Source of the DNA: Gammaproteobacteria bacterium
Lineage (GTDB): Bacteria > Pseudomonadota > Gammaproteobacteria > HTCC5015
Length of the DNA stretch: 5,607 bases
Direction of reading: 5' to 3'
Assembly: GCA_020630145.1 (NCBI GenBank)
Contig: JAHDBX010000141.1
Span: forward strand, 1 to 5,607
The translations under genes and the position numbers were made by a program. Positions within the stretch are counted from its first letter, which is position 1. Every line of letters begins with the position of its first letter. Positions 5,329 through 5,607 of the stretch are shown in pieces. The notes under the pieces are model-generated. The model saw only the letters and a program-made list of their open reading frames with translations, had not been told where the DNA came from and made no database searches.

Positions 5329-5607
5329 ATGTTATATACTCACGATTCATGGTCACTGGACTTGCCCGAAGGCTGGCAGGTTGAAGATGAAGAAGAATGT
5401 ACACTTATTTACCACCCTGAAGGTGTCGGTGCATTTCAAATTAGTGCTTTTCATAAAGAGAGCGGCGATATAACGGACGAAGACTTAATTGATTTCTCTG
5501 AAGGCGCTGATATTTTACCGGTTGAATTTGACCACCTAGAAGGCTTTGAAAATATAGAAGTAGAAGACGATGCACATATTAGTAACTGGTGGTTGCGCAA
5601 AGGTGCC
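5329..5607 (+). CDS. Highly acidic uncharacterised protein, 3' end beyond the window
   Basis: An ATG at 5329 with AGG (5319-5321) seven bases upstream opens a frame that stays open to the last base, giving 93 codons with no stop. I do not recognise the family with certainty. The start SWSLDLPEGWQVEDEEE (7-23) followed by CTLIYHPEGVGAFQISAF (24-41) looks like a small beta-rich domain in which tryptophan-glycine strands alternate with hydrophobic ones. Composition is striking: about 25 Asp/Glu against 3 Lys/Arg, including EDEEE at 19-23 and VEDDAH at 78-83. There is no signal peptide or membrane segment in the visible part, so it is probably cytoplasmic. The smooth amino-acid pattern, ribosome binding site and position opposite DUF924 support a real gene. 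The length and C-terminus are unknown. Confidence 0.8.
   Translation, partial: MLYTHDSWSLDLPEGWQVEDEEECTLIYHPEGVGAFQISAFHKESGDITDEDLIDFSEGADILPVEFDHLEGFENIEVEDDAHISNWWLRKGA

Overview
The window reads as an ordinary chromosomal segment of a free-living gammaproteobacterium, probably marine. The comF-bioB-bioF order, a BirA-type biotin operator and a YrdA-like gamma-carbonic anhydrase all fit that, and composition is AT-leaning throughout. The species cannot be fixed from the sequence alone. Coding density is high and no stretch above 300 bases lacks a gene. I see no mobile element, tRNA, rRNA or CRISPR array.

Left part (1-3176): comF runs leftward and bioB-bioF run rightward from a shared 77-base divergent region. 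A BirA operator (812-844) sits there and overlaps the first codons and ribosome binding site of comF. BioB makes biotin from dethiobiotin (last step) and BioF makes 8-amino-7-oxononanoate (KAPA, first dedicated ring-building step). The most important observation is that bioF carries an in-frame amber codon (TAG, 3003-3005) at codon 336 of an otherwise intact 392-codon frame. The 56 codons after it still encode a well-conserved BioF C-terminus and end in a second TAG. bioF is therefore a recent nonsense allele, a sequence error, or a gene that needs amber readthrough.

Middle (3177-4097): in place of the bioH/bioC/bioD genes that often follow bioF in relatives there is a membrane-anchored FecR-domain protein, closed by a strong rho-independent terminator (4073-4097).

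Right part (4098-5607): a gamma-carbonic anhydrase family hexapeptide protein (rightward) converges on a DUF924 family protein (leftward), with 9 bases between their stop codons. DUF924 is divergent from a highly acidic uncharacterised protein that runs off the right edge. An inverted pair of GTTATCC heptamers lies just before the start codons of these two divergent genes.

The first 96 bases, downstream of comF, hold no gene I can assign; they contain only a weak hairpin. Apart from the bioF lesion and its regulatory setting, the window looks like housekeeping DNA. I do not see evidence for a new multi-gene system.
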